A stretch of DNA of 64,000 bases from Oleidesulfovibrio sp964593925. GTDB lineage: Bacteria; Desulfobacterota; Desulfovibrionia; Desulfovibrionales; Desulfovibrionaceae. The position numbers were made by a program, and so were the translations under genes. How positions within the stretch are numbered: the first letter of the stretch is position 1; each line of letters opens with the position of its first letter. Below the pieces are notes generated by a model. It worked only from the letters and a program-made list of their open reading frames with translations. It made no database searches and was not told where the DNA came from. The stretch lies in assembly GCA_964593925.1 (NCBI GenBank), contig CAZQKM010000007.1, positions 1 through 64,000 on the forward strand, read 5' to 3'. Positions 1 through 8,305 of the stretch are shown here, in pieces.

Positions 1-353
1 TGCAAACATCTGATATCGTCACGCACTGCAACGCCTGTCTTGATAATGGACGGGTCTGCAAGGATATCTCTGATCCCCTGGTTGAAAGGAACCCATCCCA
101 AGTGGATAAGAAACACCGTATCCTGCCCGGCGAGCTGGATAAGCGACGGCAGATACATTTTGCCTTTTCGAAAGCTGGGACGCGTCTCCGTATCAAAGCC
201 AATCAATTTCTCGGTACACAACACCGCAAGGGCATCTTGCAATTTTTCTTCAGTATCCACAAAAGCAACAGGCCCGGTATAATGCCTAACCGGCAGAGCG
301 TTTATCTCTTCTTTATTATACTGTCTGGAGTATTTTTCTGGAATATTCTTCAT
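1..353 (-). CDS. 3'-5' exonuclease domain protein (RNase D-like), C-terminus beyond left edge
   Basis: The reading frame starts at ATG 353 and is still open at base 1, so only about 117 N-terminal residues are visible. Residues 50-60 read LIGFDTETRPS, the Exo I motif of DEDD-superfamily 3'-5' exonucleases, with D54 and E56 as the expected metal-binding pair. It is followed by YLPSLIQLAG and a strand like those that follow Exo I in RNase D and WRN-type domains. The family hydrolyses DNA or RNA from the 3' end in the cytoplasm. An in-frame stop lies eight codons upstream of the ATG, which fixes the start, although the ribosome site is weak. Exo II and Exo III lie outside the window, so substrate (tRNA or DNA) cannot be told. 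Confidence 0.75.
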   Translation of the reverse strand, partial: MKNIPEKYSRQYNKEEINALPVRHYTGPVAFVDTEEKLQDALAVLCTEKLIGFDTETRPSFRKGKMYLPSLIQLAGQDTVFLIHLGWVPFNQGIRDILADPSIIKTGVAVRDDIRCL

Positions 354-1056
354 GAAGCGGGTTTCCGGGATAAATCATTGTCGCAACATGTCGACTGGGT
401 CGTCATACACGAAACCGCCGCCTCCAGCAAACCCCGTAAGCCTTGCACTCGTATGCGGCCTACACCAAAAAATATCAGATAGCCCACCGGAATATCAGTG
501 CCACACCCACAGTCTGAAATGCTCACACCAGTACTCTCTTAAAAAAACGCAGATTTCCCATAGGGTGCGTATACCTTTACAGACACGGAACCACGCATGG
601 TTCAATGGCTCTTGTCAGGAGTATTCCCCATAAACAGGCATACCCGCATACTTCTAGACAGGACTTGGGCTGTGTACAGGCCTCCCTCCTGACTCCATAG
701 GCAAAGGGATGCCCGCCGTAACAACACCGGCAAACTGTGACACAAAACACCGGTCCATATTCAAGCAGATAGCGAAAACCGCCAACTACCCGCCCATGGG
801 CAGCACAGAACCGTCAGTATGCAGACACAGATAGTCGGATGAACACATACGCTGCCGCACCAGCACCATGCACCTTGCGTCTGTCATGGCAAGTGGGATG
901 CATATTTTTTGGGTATCCGGATGCCTGCCTCACCCATATAGCAGTATGGCAAAGAGCTCCACTCTGGAATGCATCAAAAAATACCCATCTCAAGCCAAAT
1001 TAACATGCACCGGCCGGCCCCTCTAGGCAGGGCCTGGCATGCTGCAATGTGGATGA
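354..1056. other. 703 bp without a recognised gene; coding-like fragments on minus strand
   Basis: No confident gene. On the minus strand an open frame at 375-494 has no start codon (it begins right after a TGA) and ends with GFVYDDPVDMLRQ, which looks like the C-terminus of a real protein. In another minus frame a GTG at 526 opens a 58-residue frame whose TGA overlaps the ATG of the exonuclease. Only one can be real. The pattern fits a decayed gene that once preceded the exonuclease. I saw no signature of RNase P RNA, tmRNA or SRP RNA. The rest (about 530-1056) shows nothing I can name. Confidence 0.4.
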
Positions 1057-1722
1057 TTAGAGGAAGCTCCTTGTCAAGAATGATACTCCCACCACCCCCG
1101 CTAATTGGGCAAGAAACAACAACCAGATATGAAGGGGGTGCCGCGTAGACACAAGGATATACAGGACTCGACTGTTCCATGCAGCATATACACCTGCCAA
1201 TACAACCTCTAGCCCACCCCACTCGGGCAGAAAACGCTCCAGGAGTAGCGGCGACATATCCCATGCTCTTTGGCGGATACTCCACAGCAACATCACGGCA
1301 AGAATAAAGGTAACCGCCTGTAGACCGGCGGTGTCGGCATTGCGATGATACCGTTGTGCTGCTCTGTCTCCAAGCAACAACACCATGGAAAAACAGGTAA
1401 ACAAAATGACTCCCCCCATAATCAGGGCTAAGCGATGCCAGTCTGCATCAACTACCATACGGCTTTGGATAAGCATACTCGCAGTTGCAGCCCAGCCATA
1501 TCCCGCTGTCATAAGAGCCACTGCCCCGGCAAAGCGTAGCCAAGCACTATGCAACCACAGCATACAAGCCAAAAACACCATGGCAAACGCAAGCCCCACC
1601 TCCCCCATACGCAACTGGTGTGCCCCCCAAAGCAGTAACGCCAAAAAAGGAGCCACAGGCAACAAAAAACAAATCTTACTCAAAGCAGGAGGAGTTGGTA
1701 CAGGATTGGACATAGGCTTCAA
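1057..1722 (-). CDS. Unrecognised multi-pass inner-membrane protein
   Basis: 221 residues, made largely of hydrophobic segments (roughly 20-35, 43-60, 62-85, 97-118, 135-150, 165-190 and 198-217), so probably six or seven membrane helices. No catalytic or cofactor motif is visible and I do not recognise the family. The start overlaps the 3' end of the sulfite-reductase-like ferredoxin gene by 47 bp (or 38 bp if the second ATG at 1713 is used), which suggests translational coupling. A membrane partner for that iron-sulfur protein is a reasonable guess from context only. Confidence 0.65.
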   Translation of the reverse strand: MKPMSNPVPTPPALSKICFLLPVAPFLALLLWGAHQLRMGEVGLAFAMVFLACMLWLHSAWLRFAGAVALMTAGYGWAATASMLIQSRMVVDADWHRLALIMGGVILFTCFSMVLLLGDRAAQRYHRNADTAGLQAVTFILAVMLLWSIRQRAWDMSPLLLERFLPEWGGLEVVLAGVYAAWNSRVLYILVSTRHPLHIWLLFLAQLAGVVGVSFLTRSFL

Positions 1723-2341
1723 GGCCTTTTTGATGCTCTCGTATCACCGTGCCAAAGCGTACCCCACCGTGATACTGCTGCTTATATACATCAAGGGCAT
1801 AGGCAAGAACATGTCCCACCGCTCTCTCGTCATACAGGCCGGGCATGGGTAGGGCAAGACGTGGCCGACGCCCCAAATGCCCTCCGAAAAGTATACGCCA
1901 TCCCTGTCTGGCTTCATACAAGGCCCCTTCAGGGCAACGGCGCAGGCACCGGGCACAGGCCAGGCAGCGTTGCTGGTCAAAAACAGGTATTCCACCAGAC
2001 ATGGCAATGGCCTCATCCGGACACGCACCAACACAGCGTGCGCACGCTGTGCAGACAGCTTTGTCCACGCCTGGTACAGATGCCCGGATAATACCCATAT
2101 CAGCTGTATGCGGTCTGGCACAGCCGTTGGGACAGGCCGTAACTGCAATGGAGAACATATGATGCCTACGCAGGGGACCTCGTATTCTTGCACGCAAAAA
2201 TGCATCCCAGCCGCTCTGCTCTGCCACAGCTTGCAATTGCAATAAAAATGAATCAGGCATCTTAAGGCCAAAACGGCATGTGCCTCTCGTAGCCCCCTGG
2301 CATGCTACAAAAAATATCGTATCAAGACTCTGCGTGCTCAC
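1676..2341 (-). CDS. Small sulfite-reductase-like domain plus 2[4Fe-4S] ferredoxin
   Basis: 221 residues from a GTG start with a G-rich ribosome site directly upstream. C14 and C22 (C-x7-C) and C70-x3-C74 in TACPNGCARPHTADMG resemble the siroheme/[4Fe-4S] half of assimilatory or anaerobic sulfite reductases. C97-x2-C-x2-C-x3-CP and C126-x2-C-x2-C-x3-CP form a classical bacterial ferredoxin pair inserted in that domain. The tail GWRILFGGHLGRRPR matches the end of such reductases. The N-terminal half-domain of full enzymes is missing, and the first pair is spaced x7 rather than the usual x5. It may bind siroheme and move electrons in sulfur metabolism, or be an electron carrier only. Downstream sits an overlapping membrane protein. 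AsrC-like proteins are the nearest comparison. Confidence 0.7.
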   Translation of the reverse strand: MSTQSLDTIFFVACQGATRGTCRFGLKMPDSFLLQLQAVAEQSGWDAFLRARIRGPLRRHHMFSIAVTACPNGCARPHTADMGIIRASVPGVDKAVCTACARCVGACPDEAIAMSGGIPVFDQQRCLACARCLRRCPEGALYEARQGWRILFGGHLGRRPRLALPMPGLYDERAVGHVLAYALDVYKQQYHGGVRFGTVIREHQKGLEAYVQSCTNSSCFE

Positions 2342-2603
2342 GCCCCCCCCAACCAGCTCCTACATAAACGTAGTCTTCGGGCAGATACTACGCCCCCGCC
2401 GGCATAAAAAAATGACCTGCATCACATTCCTGTACAACCCCAGGCAGGCGCTAAGAGCAAAAATATTACAGCTCCTGCTACCTACAATGCCAACAGACGA
2501 ACCTCTTCCGGCATGGTATGAAATTTTTTGCATGGATAAGCAGACAAAGCCGCGCAGCAAAAAAACCACAATAGATCCTGACACGTTGTTATCGCAGGCG
2601 GTG
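2342..2603. other. 262 bp between mnmE and the ferredoxin gene
   Basis: Apart from a run of eight C (2343-2350; eight G on the minus strand), which forms part of the ribosome site of the downstream GTG start, I see no gene or clear terminator. The minus-strand open frame at 2360-2584 has no family resemblance and I do not call it. Confidence 0.4.
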
Positions 2604-4001
2604 CTATTTGCCTATACAAAATGTATCGAATATTTGACGCAGAATCTCATCCGGTGTTGTCTCACCCGTTATCTCTTGCAATACCCCACAAATGGTCTCA
2701 AGGCGTACCCCAGCCAAATCATAGGGCACTCCGGCCAAAATATCTGCCTTCAAAGCCGTAAGCTCGCCCAGTGCTCGCTTGAGGGCCTCCGTCTGACGCA
2801 TATTGGGTGCCATATCAGAACAGGCCGCATCAGTATGACAAAGTCCATTTCTAGTTAGCACCATATGACGCACAGCAGAAGCAAGACGTTCCATCCCATA
2901 CCCTTGCAGTGCAGACACACGTTCCACGGGCAATGGTGCAAAGGAGTCGGCCACGGCATCGCATTCCTGGGGGGACAAGGTGTCCAGCTTGTTTAAAACA
3001 ACAAGAACAGACCCTGGAGCCATGTCCGCTAATAATTCAGCCTCATGTGTCCCCATCCCCTGCCGTGCGTCCACCACCAGCAGCACAAGGTCCGCACCAG
3101 CTACCAGGTCGCGGCTCATACTGATCCCCTCGCGCTCTATGATATCACCTGTCTCACGCAATCCGGCGGTATCCACCAGACGCACGGCAAGACCATCAAG
3201 CATGATCAGTTCTTCCAAAAAATCCCGTGTTGTACCCGGCACATCCGTTACAATGGCCCGGCGCCTACCCAAAAGGGCATTCATCAAGCTGGATTTACCT
3301 GCATTGACCTGTCCGGCCAACACCACCTGTGCGCCTTCACGCCAACAGCGCGCCCGCTCGTAATTGTTGACAAGCACAGTGACAGCGTCCACAGCCTCGG
3401 CAACCTCTGCCATAAAGGCCTCCGGGGCAAGGCATTCCACCTCATCTTCAGGAAAGTCCACAGCCACACACAGTTGCAGGCGCAACTGTTCGAGTCTGCG
3501 GCTCAACGATTGAATATGCCTGCCCAACATACCATCCAAGCGAGCTTGAGCAAGGCGTACTCCTTCCACGGCAGGTGCAGCAATCATCTCAGCCACGGCC
3601 TCGGCCTGTGTCAGGTCCATACGGCCATTCAAAAAAGCGCGCTTGGTAAATTCGCCGCGCTGGGCAGAGCGAACCTCCTTACGCAATACTGCCTCCAGCA
3701 CTGCGACAAGGATGGCAGGACCACCATGGCAATGAATTTCCGCCACATCCTCGCCGGTAAAGGTTGCCGGACCTGGCATATGGACTGCAAGCACTTCATC
3801 CAATACCCGCTGCTGACCATCATGGATATGCCCATGATGAAGCACTCGAGGACGAAAGCCCGTAAAATTTTCGTGCGAAGCCAAAAAAAGGCTCTCAAGT
3901 ACTGCGCCACTACAAGGCCCGCTGATACGGACAATACCTACCCCCCCCTGACCCAGTGGTGTCGCTATAGCGGCTATGGTATCAAAATCATGTTTGACCA
4001 T
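2604..4001 (-). CDS. mnmE: tRNA uridine-5-carboxymethylaminomethyl modification GTPase MnmE
   Basis: 465 residues, normal for the family. The N-terminal tetrahydrofolate-binding domain starts DTIAAIATPLGQGGVGIVRISG. The inserted G domain has G1 GQVNAGKSS (about residue 228), the TTRD switch, G3 DTAGLR and G4 NKLD. The chain ends in the diagnostic CIGK, whose cysteine is essential in E. coli MnmE. With MnmG it makes the cmnm5 modification at wobble U34 of tRNAs in the cytoplasm. It follows jag in the same direction, as in many bacteria, but is separated by a strong terminator, so it probably has its own promoter between 4002 and 4110. Confidence 0.97.
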   Translation of the reverse strand: MVKHDFDTIAAIATPLGQGGVGIVRISGPCSGAVLESLFLASHENFTGFRPRVLHHGHIHDGQQRVLDEVLAVHMPGPATFTGEDVAEIHCHGGPAILVAVLEAVLRKEVRSAQRGEFTKRAFLNGRMDLTQAEAVAEMIAAPAVEGVRLAQARLDGMLGRHIQSLSRRLEQLRLQLCVAVDFPEDEVECLAPEAFMAEVAEAVDAVTVLVNNYERARCWREGAQVVLAGQVNAGKSSLMNALLGRRRAIVTDVPGTTRDFLEELIMLDGLAVRLVDTAGLRETGDIIEREGISMSRDLVAGADLVLLVVDARQGMGTHEAELLADMAPGSVLVVLNKLDTLSPQECDAVADSFAPLPVERVSALQGYGMERLASAVRHMVLTRNGLCHTDAACSDMAPNMRQTEALKRALGELTALKADILAGVPYDLAGVRLETICGVLQEITGETTPDEILRQIFDTFCIGK

Positions 4002-4120
4002 GCTCTCTATCCCTGTGCATACAGTTTTTTATGATAATATCTGGCATATCGACCTGCCCATAACAGTACAGCCCAGCGTACACAGCAAAAAATGACCGGC
4101 TAATAAAGCAGCTCATAAAA

Positions 4121-4156
4121 AAATAAAGGGAAACCTCATACGATTTCCCTTTATTT
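4121..4156 (-). terminator. Intrinsic terminator after jag
   Basis: A perfect 13-bp inverted repeat (4121-4133 with 4144-4156) has a 10-nt loop. On the minus strand the stem is followed by a T-rich run (4127-4115 region). It lies 20 bp past the jag stop and separates the rpmH-jag operon from mnmE. Confidence 0.85.
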
Positions 4157-4175
4157 CTCATATGAAACCTGAAAA

Positions 4176-5435
4176 TCAGGCTTTACGTTTACGCAGAATA
4201 ACCACCCGCTTCATGGAGCCTTCTCCCTTACTGCGGGTCTGGATATCAGTGTCTGCCTGCAAGGCCAGATGTACAATGCGCCTGTGGTAAGAACTAAGGG
4301 GCCGCGTGGACTGCGGCTTGCCAAGGGTCTTGGCACGATCTGCAAGGTACAGTGCTAACTCACGCAATTTTTCATCCTGACGTTCCCGATAGTCTCCGGC
4401 ATCAAGCTGAATACGTAGCGGTGCCCCCAGCTCTTTTGCCACAATACGGTTGACAAGGTACTGTATTGACGCCAAAGTCTGCCCCTCACGTCCAATGAGC
4501 AAACCGGAATTATCACCGCAGTCAACAAAAACCTTAATGCGATTGGCCTCAACGCGTACAGTCTGCGTTGCATCATCAAGAATAGGCAAGACAAGCTTGG
4601 CCACAGTCTCCTGCACAACAGAAACAAGACGTTCCTGATCAAAAGTCGCAAGATCAACCTCTCTCACAGGGGCATCAGCAAAATCCTCATCTTGCAGCGG
4701 TCCCGCCTCCTCCTGCACGGCAGGTCTTGCCTCCCGATCTTCACGAGGTGCTGGCTTGCCTGCATCACGTTCCCGCCGATGCCCCTCTTCGGGCTTACGA
4801 CGTGGACGGCGCCTGGCCGATTGCCTGCCACTCTTTTCAGCAGCTTCCTGGCCCCCCTCCTGTGCCACATCATGCGCAGGCTGTCCTGCCTTTGCACGGG
4901 CAACATCACTCCCGGCGGCGCTGGAATCTTTGCAGCCCTCTTGACAAGAGATATCATCGGAAGGGCCTTTTCTTGCCTTACTGCCTCCGGCAGCATGCCC
5001 CTTTTTGGGCCCCCCATCTTTACTCCCTTGCGCGCCACGCAGTTTTTCAGCCTGTTCCCCCACTGCAGAACATGCTTGTTTTTCCTGCTCTGGCACGTCA
5101 GAATCATCTTTAGCACTACCTGAAACACGGGGTTGAGCTGTCTGGGGTTTACGGCCATTGCGCTCTTTTTTTCCACTATCAGCCTGCCGCGCTTTTGCCT
5201 GACCCTGTCCCCCTGCTGCACCAGTGGCTCTCAATCGTCCGGTACCAGCTTGGTCAAAAAGCATACGCCTTGCTCTAACTCGAGCCTTACGAGCCCCCAC
5301 TAGACCAAAAATACCTGACTTTGCATCATTTAAAATCTCAATCTCAAGTTTCTCTCGGTCAGCATCAAAGTACTTGCACGCCTCTTTAATGGCGTCATCA
5401 AGACTTTTACCCTGAAACTCTTTAAAACCTTCCAT
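4176..5435 (-). CDS. jag: Jag/KhpB RNA-binding protein (Jag-N, KH, R3H)
   Basis: 419 residues. Residues 1-57 are the Jag-N domain (MEGFKEFQGKSLDDAIKEAC, then GIFGLVGARKARVRARR). Residues about 60-270 are a long hydrophilic linker rich in K, G, A, Q and E, probably disordered. A KH domain follows with the GREG-type loop LIGREGQTLASIQ (about residues 315-330), and then an R3H domain (RERQDEKLRELALYLADRA to the end). The protein binds RNA with KhpA in other bacteria and is linked to cell elongation and division. It lies 38 bp after yidC, the conserved position. The linker is much longer than in Firmicutes KhpB, but long linkers are common in proteobacterial forms. Confidence 0.93.
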   Translation of the reverse strand: MEGFKEFQGKSLDDAIKEACKYFDADREKLEIEILNDAKSGIFGLVGARKARVRARRMLFDQAGTGRLRATGAAGGQGQAKARQADSGKKERNGRKPQTAQPRVSGSAKDDSDVPEQEKQACSAVGEQAEKLRGAQGSKDGGPKKGHAAGGSKARKGPSDDISCQEGCKDSSAAGSDVARAKAGQPAHDVAQEGGQEAAEKSGRQSARRRPRRKPEEGHRRERDAGKPAPREDREARPAVQEEAGPLQDEDFADAPVREVDLATFDQERLVSVVQETVAKLVLPILDDATQTVRVEANRIKVFVDCGDNSGLLIGREGQTLASIQYLVNRIVAKELGAPLRIQLDAGDYRERQDEKLRELALYLADRAKTLGKPQSTRPLSSYHRRIVHLALQADTDIQTRSKGEGSMKRVVILRKRKA

Positions 5436-5473
5436 CCTTCACCTCAAGTTAAAACACATGTTGCAGGCGAAGC

Positions 5474-7081
5474 CTAAGATTTCCGAAGCATCCACCACTG
5501 CTGCCCAATGGAAAGCAGGTTGTTGACAAGCCAGTATACCACGAGCCCGGCGGGAAAACTCAAAAACATAAAGGTGAACACTACGGGCATAAGCATCAAT
5601 ATCTTCGCCTGAGTAGGGTCAGCCGGTGCTGGCGTCAAACGCTGCTGCAACAACATGGTGGCTCCCATCACCAGGGGTGTAATATAAAACGGATCTTGCG
5701 CCGAGAGATCCGCCAGCCAAACAATATCCGTAAACGGAATATGCGATATGAACGGCGCATGACGCAATTCAATGGCATTAAGCAGCCCCTGATACAATCC
5801 TATGAACACCGGAATCTGGAGCAACATGGGCAGACAGCCACCCGCGGGGTTGACCTTGTACGTTTTGTACAGGTTCATGACCTCCTGATTCATACGCTGC
5901 CGGTCTTCGCCATATTTTTCTTTTATCTTTGCCACCATGGGCTGCAGTTTTTTCATCTGCTCCATGGATTTGTAACTTTTTTGCGATAAAGGCCAAAAAA
6001 GCAGTTTTACCAACACCGTCAACAAGACAATGGCCACGCCATAGTTGCCCACATAGGAGTAAAAAAATGCAAGGCCTAACAGCAGAGGCTTGGCAAAAAA
6101 AGTAAACCAACCATAGTTGAGAGCTTCGTCAAGTTTACCTGGCATTGAGGCAAGAGCATCACTCTGCTTGGGGCCCAGATAATAGTCTACGGCAAACTCT
6201 ACAGTCTTTCCAGCGGGCAATATTATACCAGCCTTTTCAACAACGCTACGGTACACACCATCTTCCAACAAGCCCTTAAAGGGAAGCATCTCACCCACGG
6301 GCGCTATCACGGCCATGAAGTAGTTACACATGGTCCCCCCCCATGCCACGCCCTCGTCCGCTTTTACGCCCTTTTCGCGCAGTGTATCCTCCGAAGCCTC
6401 CTTGTCAATACCGTCTTGATACCAGGCAAGGCCAGTCACGTTGTACGAGGCATTAGCCTCGGGGGTCAACGAACCTGTGCTCATGCTCACACCCAAGCGA
6501 AAATCGCGAGAAATGCCCATTGTATCAAGCATCTGGATGTTTTCACGGATCAGGTATGTTGCAGGGTCAAACGTCAGTACCCTTTCAAAACGGATGCCTT
6601 CCAGTTCTCCCACGAAACGCAGCACACCAGTCTGCCCACCTTCCAGTAAAAGATCGGAACCATCAAACTGCCAATCTGCCTGTTTCCAGGTAGGCTGCCC
6701 ATTCAGCAGCATTCCAAGAGGGGCCTTGCCGGATGCTGCCGGGGGGACCAATTCTACCAGTGGCGCATCTTCTTCAAGGGCCTCACGGTAATTTTTCAAC
6801 TGAAAACTCTGCAGTATCCCCCCTTGAGAGTGGAACACTGCGGTATACAAAGGTGTGTCCACCGTCACTTTGCGCCCCACCGTGGGAACAAAAGACGGAA
6901 CTACAACCGGCTGCGACGACTGGGTAACAGATGTCTGCGTCTCCGCTCTACCGTCTTCAAATGCCGCCTGTGGCGCTGGAGCAGGCCTGGGAACCCAACC
7001 CATGTATTCAGAAAAATATGACCAGCCTACCAATACCAAAAGACAAAGCACTATCGCTATAAAGGGACGCTTGCTTTCCAT
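5474..7081 (-). CDS. yidC: Membrane protein insertase YidC
   Basis: 535 residues. It starts MESKRPFIAIVLCLLVLVGW, an uncleaved N-terminal membrane helix. A large periplasmic beta domain (about 60-335) contains VDTPLYTAVFHSQGGILQSF and TFFAKPLL at its end. The conserved insertase core follows, with five helices including YGVAIVLLTVLVKLLFWPL, a cytoplasmic hairpin (MKKLQPMVAKIKEKYGEDRQRMNQE), GGCLPMLLQIPVFIGLY and a final hydrophobic hairpin. The hydrophilic-groove Arg typical of the family lies in or near the first core segment. It inserts proteins alone or with SecYEG. It sits 8 bp after yidD in the rpmH operon. Confidence 0.97.
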   Translation of the reverse strand: MESKRPFIAIVLCLLVLVGWSYFSEYMGWVPRPAPAPQAAFEDGRAETQTSVTQSSQPVVVPSFVPTVGRKVTVDTPLYTAVFHSQGGILQSFQLKNYREALEEDAPLVELVPPAASGKAPLGMLLNGQPTWKQADWQFDGSDLLLEGGQTGVLRFVGELEGIRFERVLTFDPATYLIRENIQMLDTMGISRDFRLGVSMSTGSLTPEANASYNVTGLAWYQDGIDKEASEDTLREKGVKADEGVAWGGTMCNYFMAVIAPVGEMLPFKGLLEDGVYRSVVEKAGIILPAGKTVEFAVDYYLGPKQSDALASMPGKLDEALNYGWFTFFAKPLLLGLAFFYSYVGNYGVAIVLLTVLVKLLFWPLSQKSYKSMEQMKKLQPMVAKIKEKYGEDRQRMNQEVMNLYKTYKVNPAGGCLPMLLQIPVFIGLYQGLLNAIELRHAPFISHIPFTDIVWLADLSAQDPFYITPLVMGATMLLQQRLTPAPADPTQAKILMLMPVVFTFMFLSFPAGLVVYWLVNNLLSIGQQWWMLRKS

Positions 7082-7089
7082 GGACCTTA

Positions 7090-7347
7090 CTAACTCCTGA
7101 CGCGATCTGCGTTTTGCTCTTCGGACCCGGGAACAGGATCATAACCGCCGGGGCACAAGGGGTTACACCGCAGAATACGTCGCAGGGCAAGGGTACTCCC
7201 CTTGAAAACCCCATGCTGCAAAACAGCCTCTACCGCGTAGGCCGAGCACGACGGTACAAAACGGCACGACGCCGGTAAAAACGGCGAAATGACACATTGA
7301 TAAAACCGAATAGGAAAAACTGCAATATGACGCAGATCAATATTCAT
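7090..7347 (-). CDS. yidD: Membrane protein insertion efficiency factor YidD
   Basis: 85 residues from ATG 7347 (MNIDLRHIAVFPIRFYQ). Conserved family blocks SCRFVPSCSAYAVEA and RRILRCNPLCPGGYDPVP are all present. I chose this start because longer frames add residues absent from the family and because the sequence GGAGCAAGTGGC precedes it. The start overlaps the last codons of rnpA by 11 bp. YidD is a small amphipathic protein at the inner membrane that assists YidC-dependent insertion. Confidence 0.93.
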   Translation of the reverse strand: MNIDLRHIAVFPIRFYQCVISPFLPASCRFVPSCSAYAVEAVLQHGVFKGSTLALRRILRCNPLCPGGYDPVPGSEEQNADRVRS

Positions 7348-7720
7348 GATATTTGCCACTTGCTCCACAGCCCTGTCGGGCACAGACCTCATATATCAGG
7401 GGCAAAAGATCCTCTGCAACGAGGTCAAGAGTAACACGCCCGGGATCAAGGCGACGCTTGGGCACAATTACCACATCCATACCCATGGGCATTTCATTCT
7501 GATGCAAGCGCAAAAAGGCTCGAAGGACACGCTTCACCCGATTACGACGAATGGCGTTTCCGACCTTGCGGCTTACGGCAAGGCCACAACGCCATGCACA
7601 CGCACCGTCTTGACGCCTTACTACAAAAACAATGAAATACCTGGAAAAATAGCGACGACCTGTATTGTAGCAGGCTACATAGTCAGGTCGTCGGGTCAGA
7701 CGATTGGAACGAGCCAGCAC
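7337..7720 (-). CDS. rnpA: Ribonuclease P protein component
   Basis: 127 residues starting with GTG at 7720 (LARSNRLTRRPDYVACYNTG). The RNR signature is clear in VGNAIRRNRVKRVLRAFLR, and the central cleft strand reads RCGLAVSRKVG. It binds the P RNA and helps cleave tRNA 5' leaders. The GTG shares its G with the TAG stop of rpmH, so the two genes are translationally coupled. The P RNA gene is not in this window. Confidence 0.96.
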   Translation of the reverse strand: MLARSNRLTRRPDYVACYNTGRRYFSRYFIVFVVRRQDGACAWRCGLAVSRKVGNAIRRNRVKRVLRAFLRLHQNEMPMGMDVVIVPKRRLDPGRVTLDLVAEDLLPLIYEVCARQGCGASGKYHEY

Positions 7721-7854
7721 TATGCGGACAGTTTTGTTCTGCCCTTGGCTCTTCTGCGTCGCAAAATGGTACGGCCAGCGGGGCTACTGGAACGGGCACG
7801 AAACCCGTGGGTCCTCTTCCGGCGAATCTTGCTCGGTTGATATGTTCTTTTCAT
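7720..7854 (-). CDS. rpmH: 50S ribosomal protein L34
   Basis: 44 residues reading MKRTYQPSKIRRKRTHGFRA and ending GRTKLSA, the standard length and sequence of L34. AAGGAG lies 9 bp upstream of ATG 7854. It is the first gene of the rpmH-rnpA-yidD-yidC-jag operon. dnaA, often found on the other side of rpmH, is not present here. Confidence 0.98.
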   Translation of the reverse strand: MKRTYQPSKIRRKRTHGFRARSSSPAGRTILRRRRAKGRTKLSA

Positions 7855-7887
7855 CGGGAACACTCCTTACAAAAAAATGAACAGATG

Positions 7888-7916
7888 TTTTTATAAAAAG
7901 AAACACTCTGCGTCAA
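7888..7916 (-). promoter_or_regulatory. rpmH promoter: Probable sigma-70 promoter of the rpmH operon
   Basis: On the minus strand TTGACG (7916-7911) is followed after 17 bp by TAAAAA (7893-7888); an overlapping TATAAA at 15 bp is an alternative -10. It lies about 35 bp upstream of the L34 start. Good match by eye; not tested. Confidence 0.6.
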
Positions 7917-8305
7917 GGTTTACTTTTACATGGACGTACCGAGGGAGAATCATGCCTGACAGTATCATAAAAAGCAAGTCACCAGAATTCCCCACACTTC
8001 ACTGATTTGCACTTGCCCGGCGACAAAAGACGTATGCCCACCATGGCATACATGTCGGATACCGATATTCCATCCCGTAATTTTACATGGGGTGACACAT
8101 GAAGCATACGGCATGATGGTCCCCCCAGCATACTGGCGGATCTGGCCTGTGCTGCAATCCATACCACAAAAACGTTGTGCAGCGGAGGAAAAAGCACATC
8201 AGATATCCGGCACTGTATTCCTAGCCTTCCAAAGATACAATGCCGGATACCCTTCATAAACCCATCTGTTTACAAAGGAACTGCTCGTTTGGATGCCGCG
8301 ATGGG
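7917..8305. other. About 390 bp without a recognised gene
   Basis: Two overlapping minus-strand frames (8257-7979 and 8162-7965) are open, but neither resembles a known family or has a good ribosome site. One ends with a stretch like LRDGISVSDMYAMVGIRLLSPG, so a decayed third gene after the FlgO-like gene is possible. Confidence 0.3.

Noticed and set aside
354..1056. Structural RNA gene (RNase P, tmRNA, SRP RNA)
   Set aside because: None of the conserved core strings of these RNAs was found on either strand.
2360..2584. 74-codon minus-strand frame between mnmE and the ferredoxin gene
   Set aside because: No family resemblance, no good ribosome site, irregular composition.
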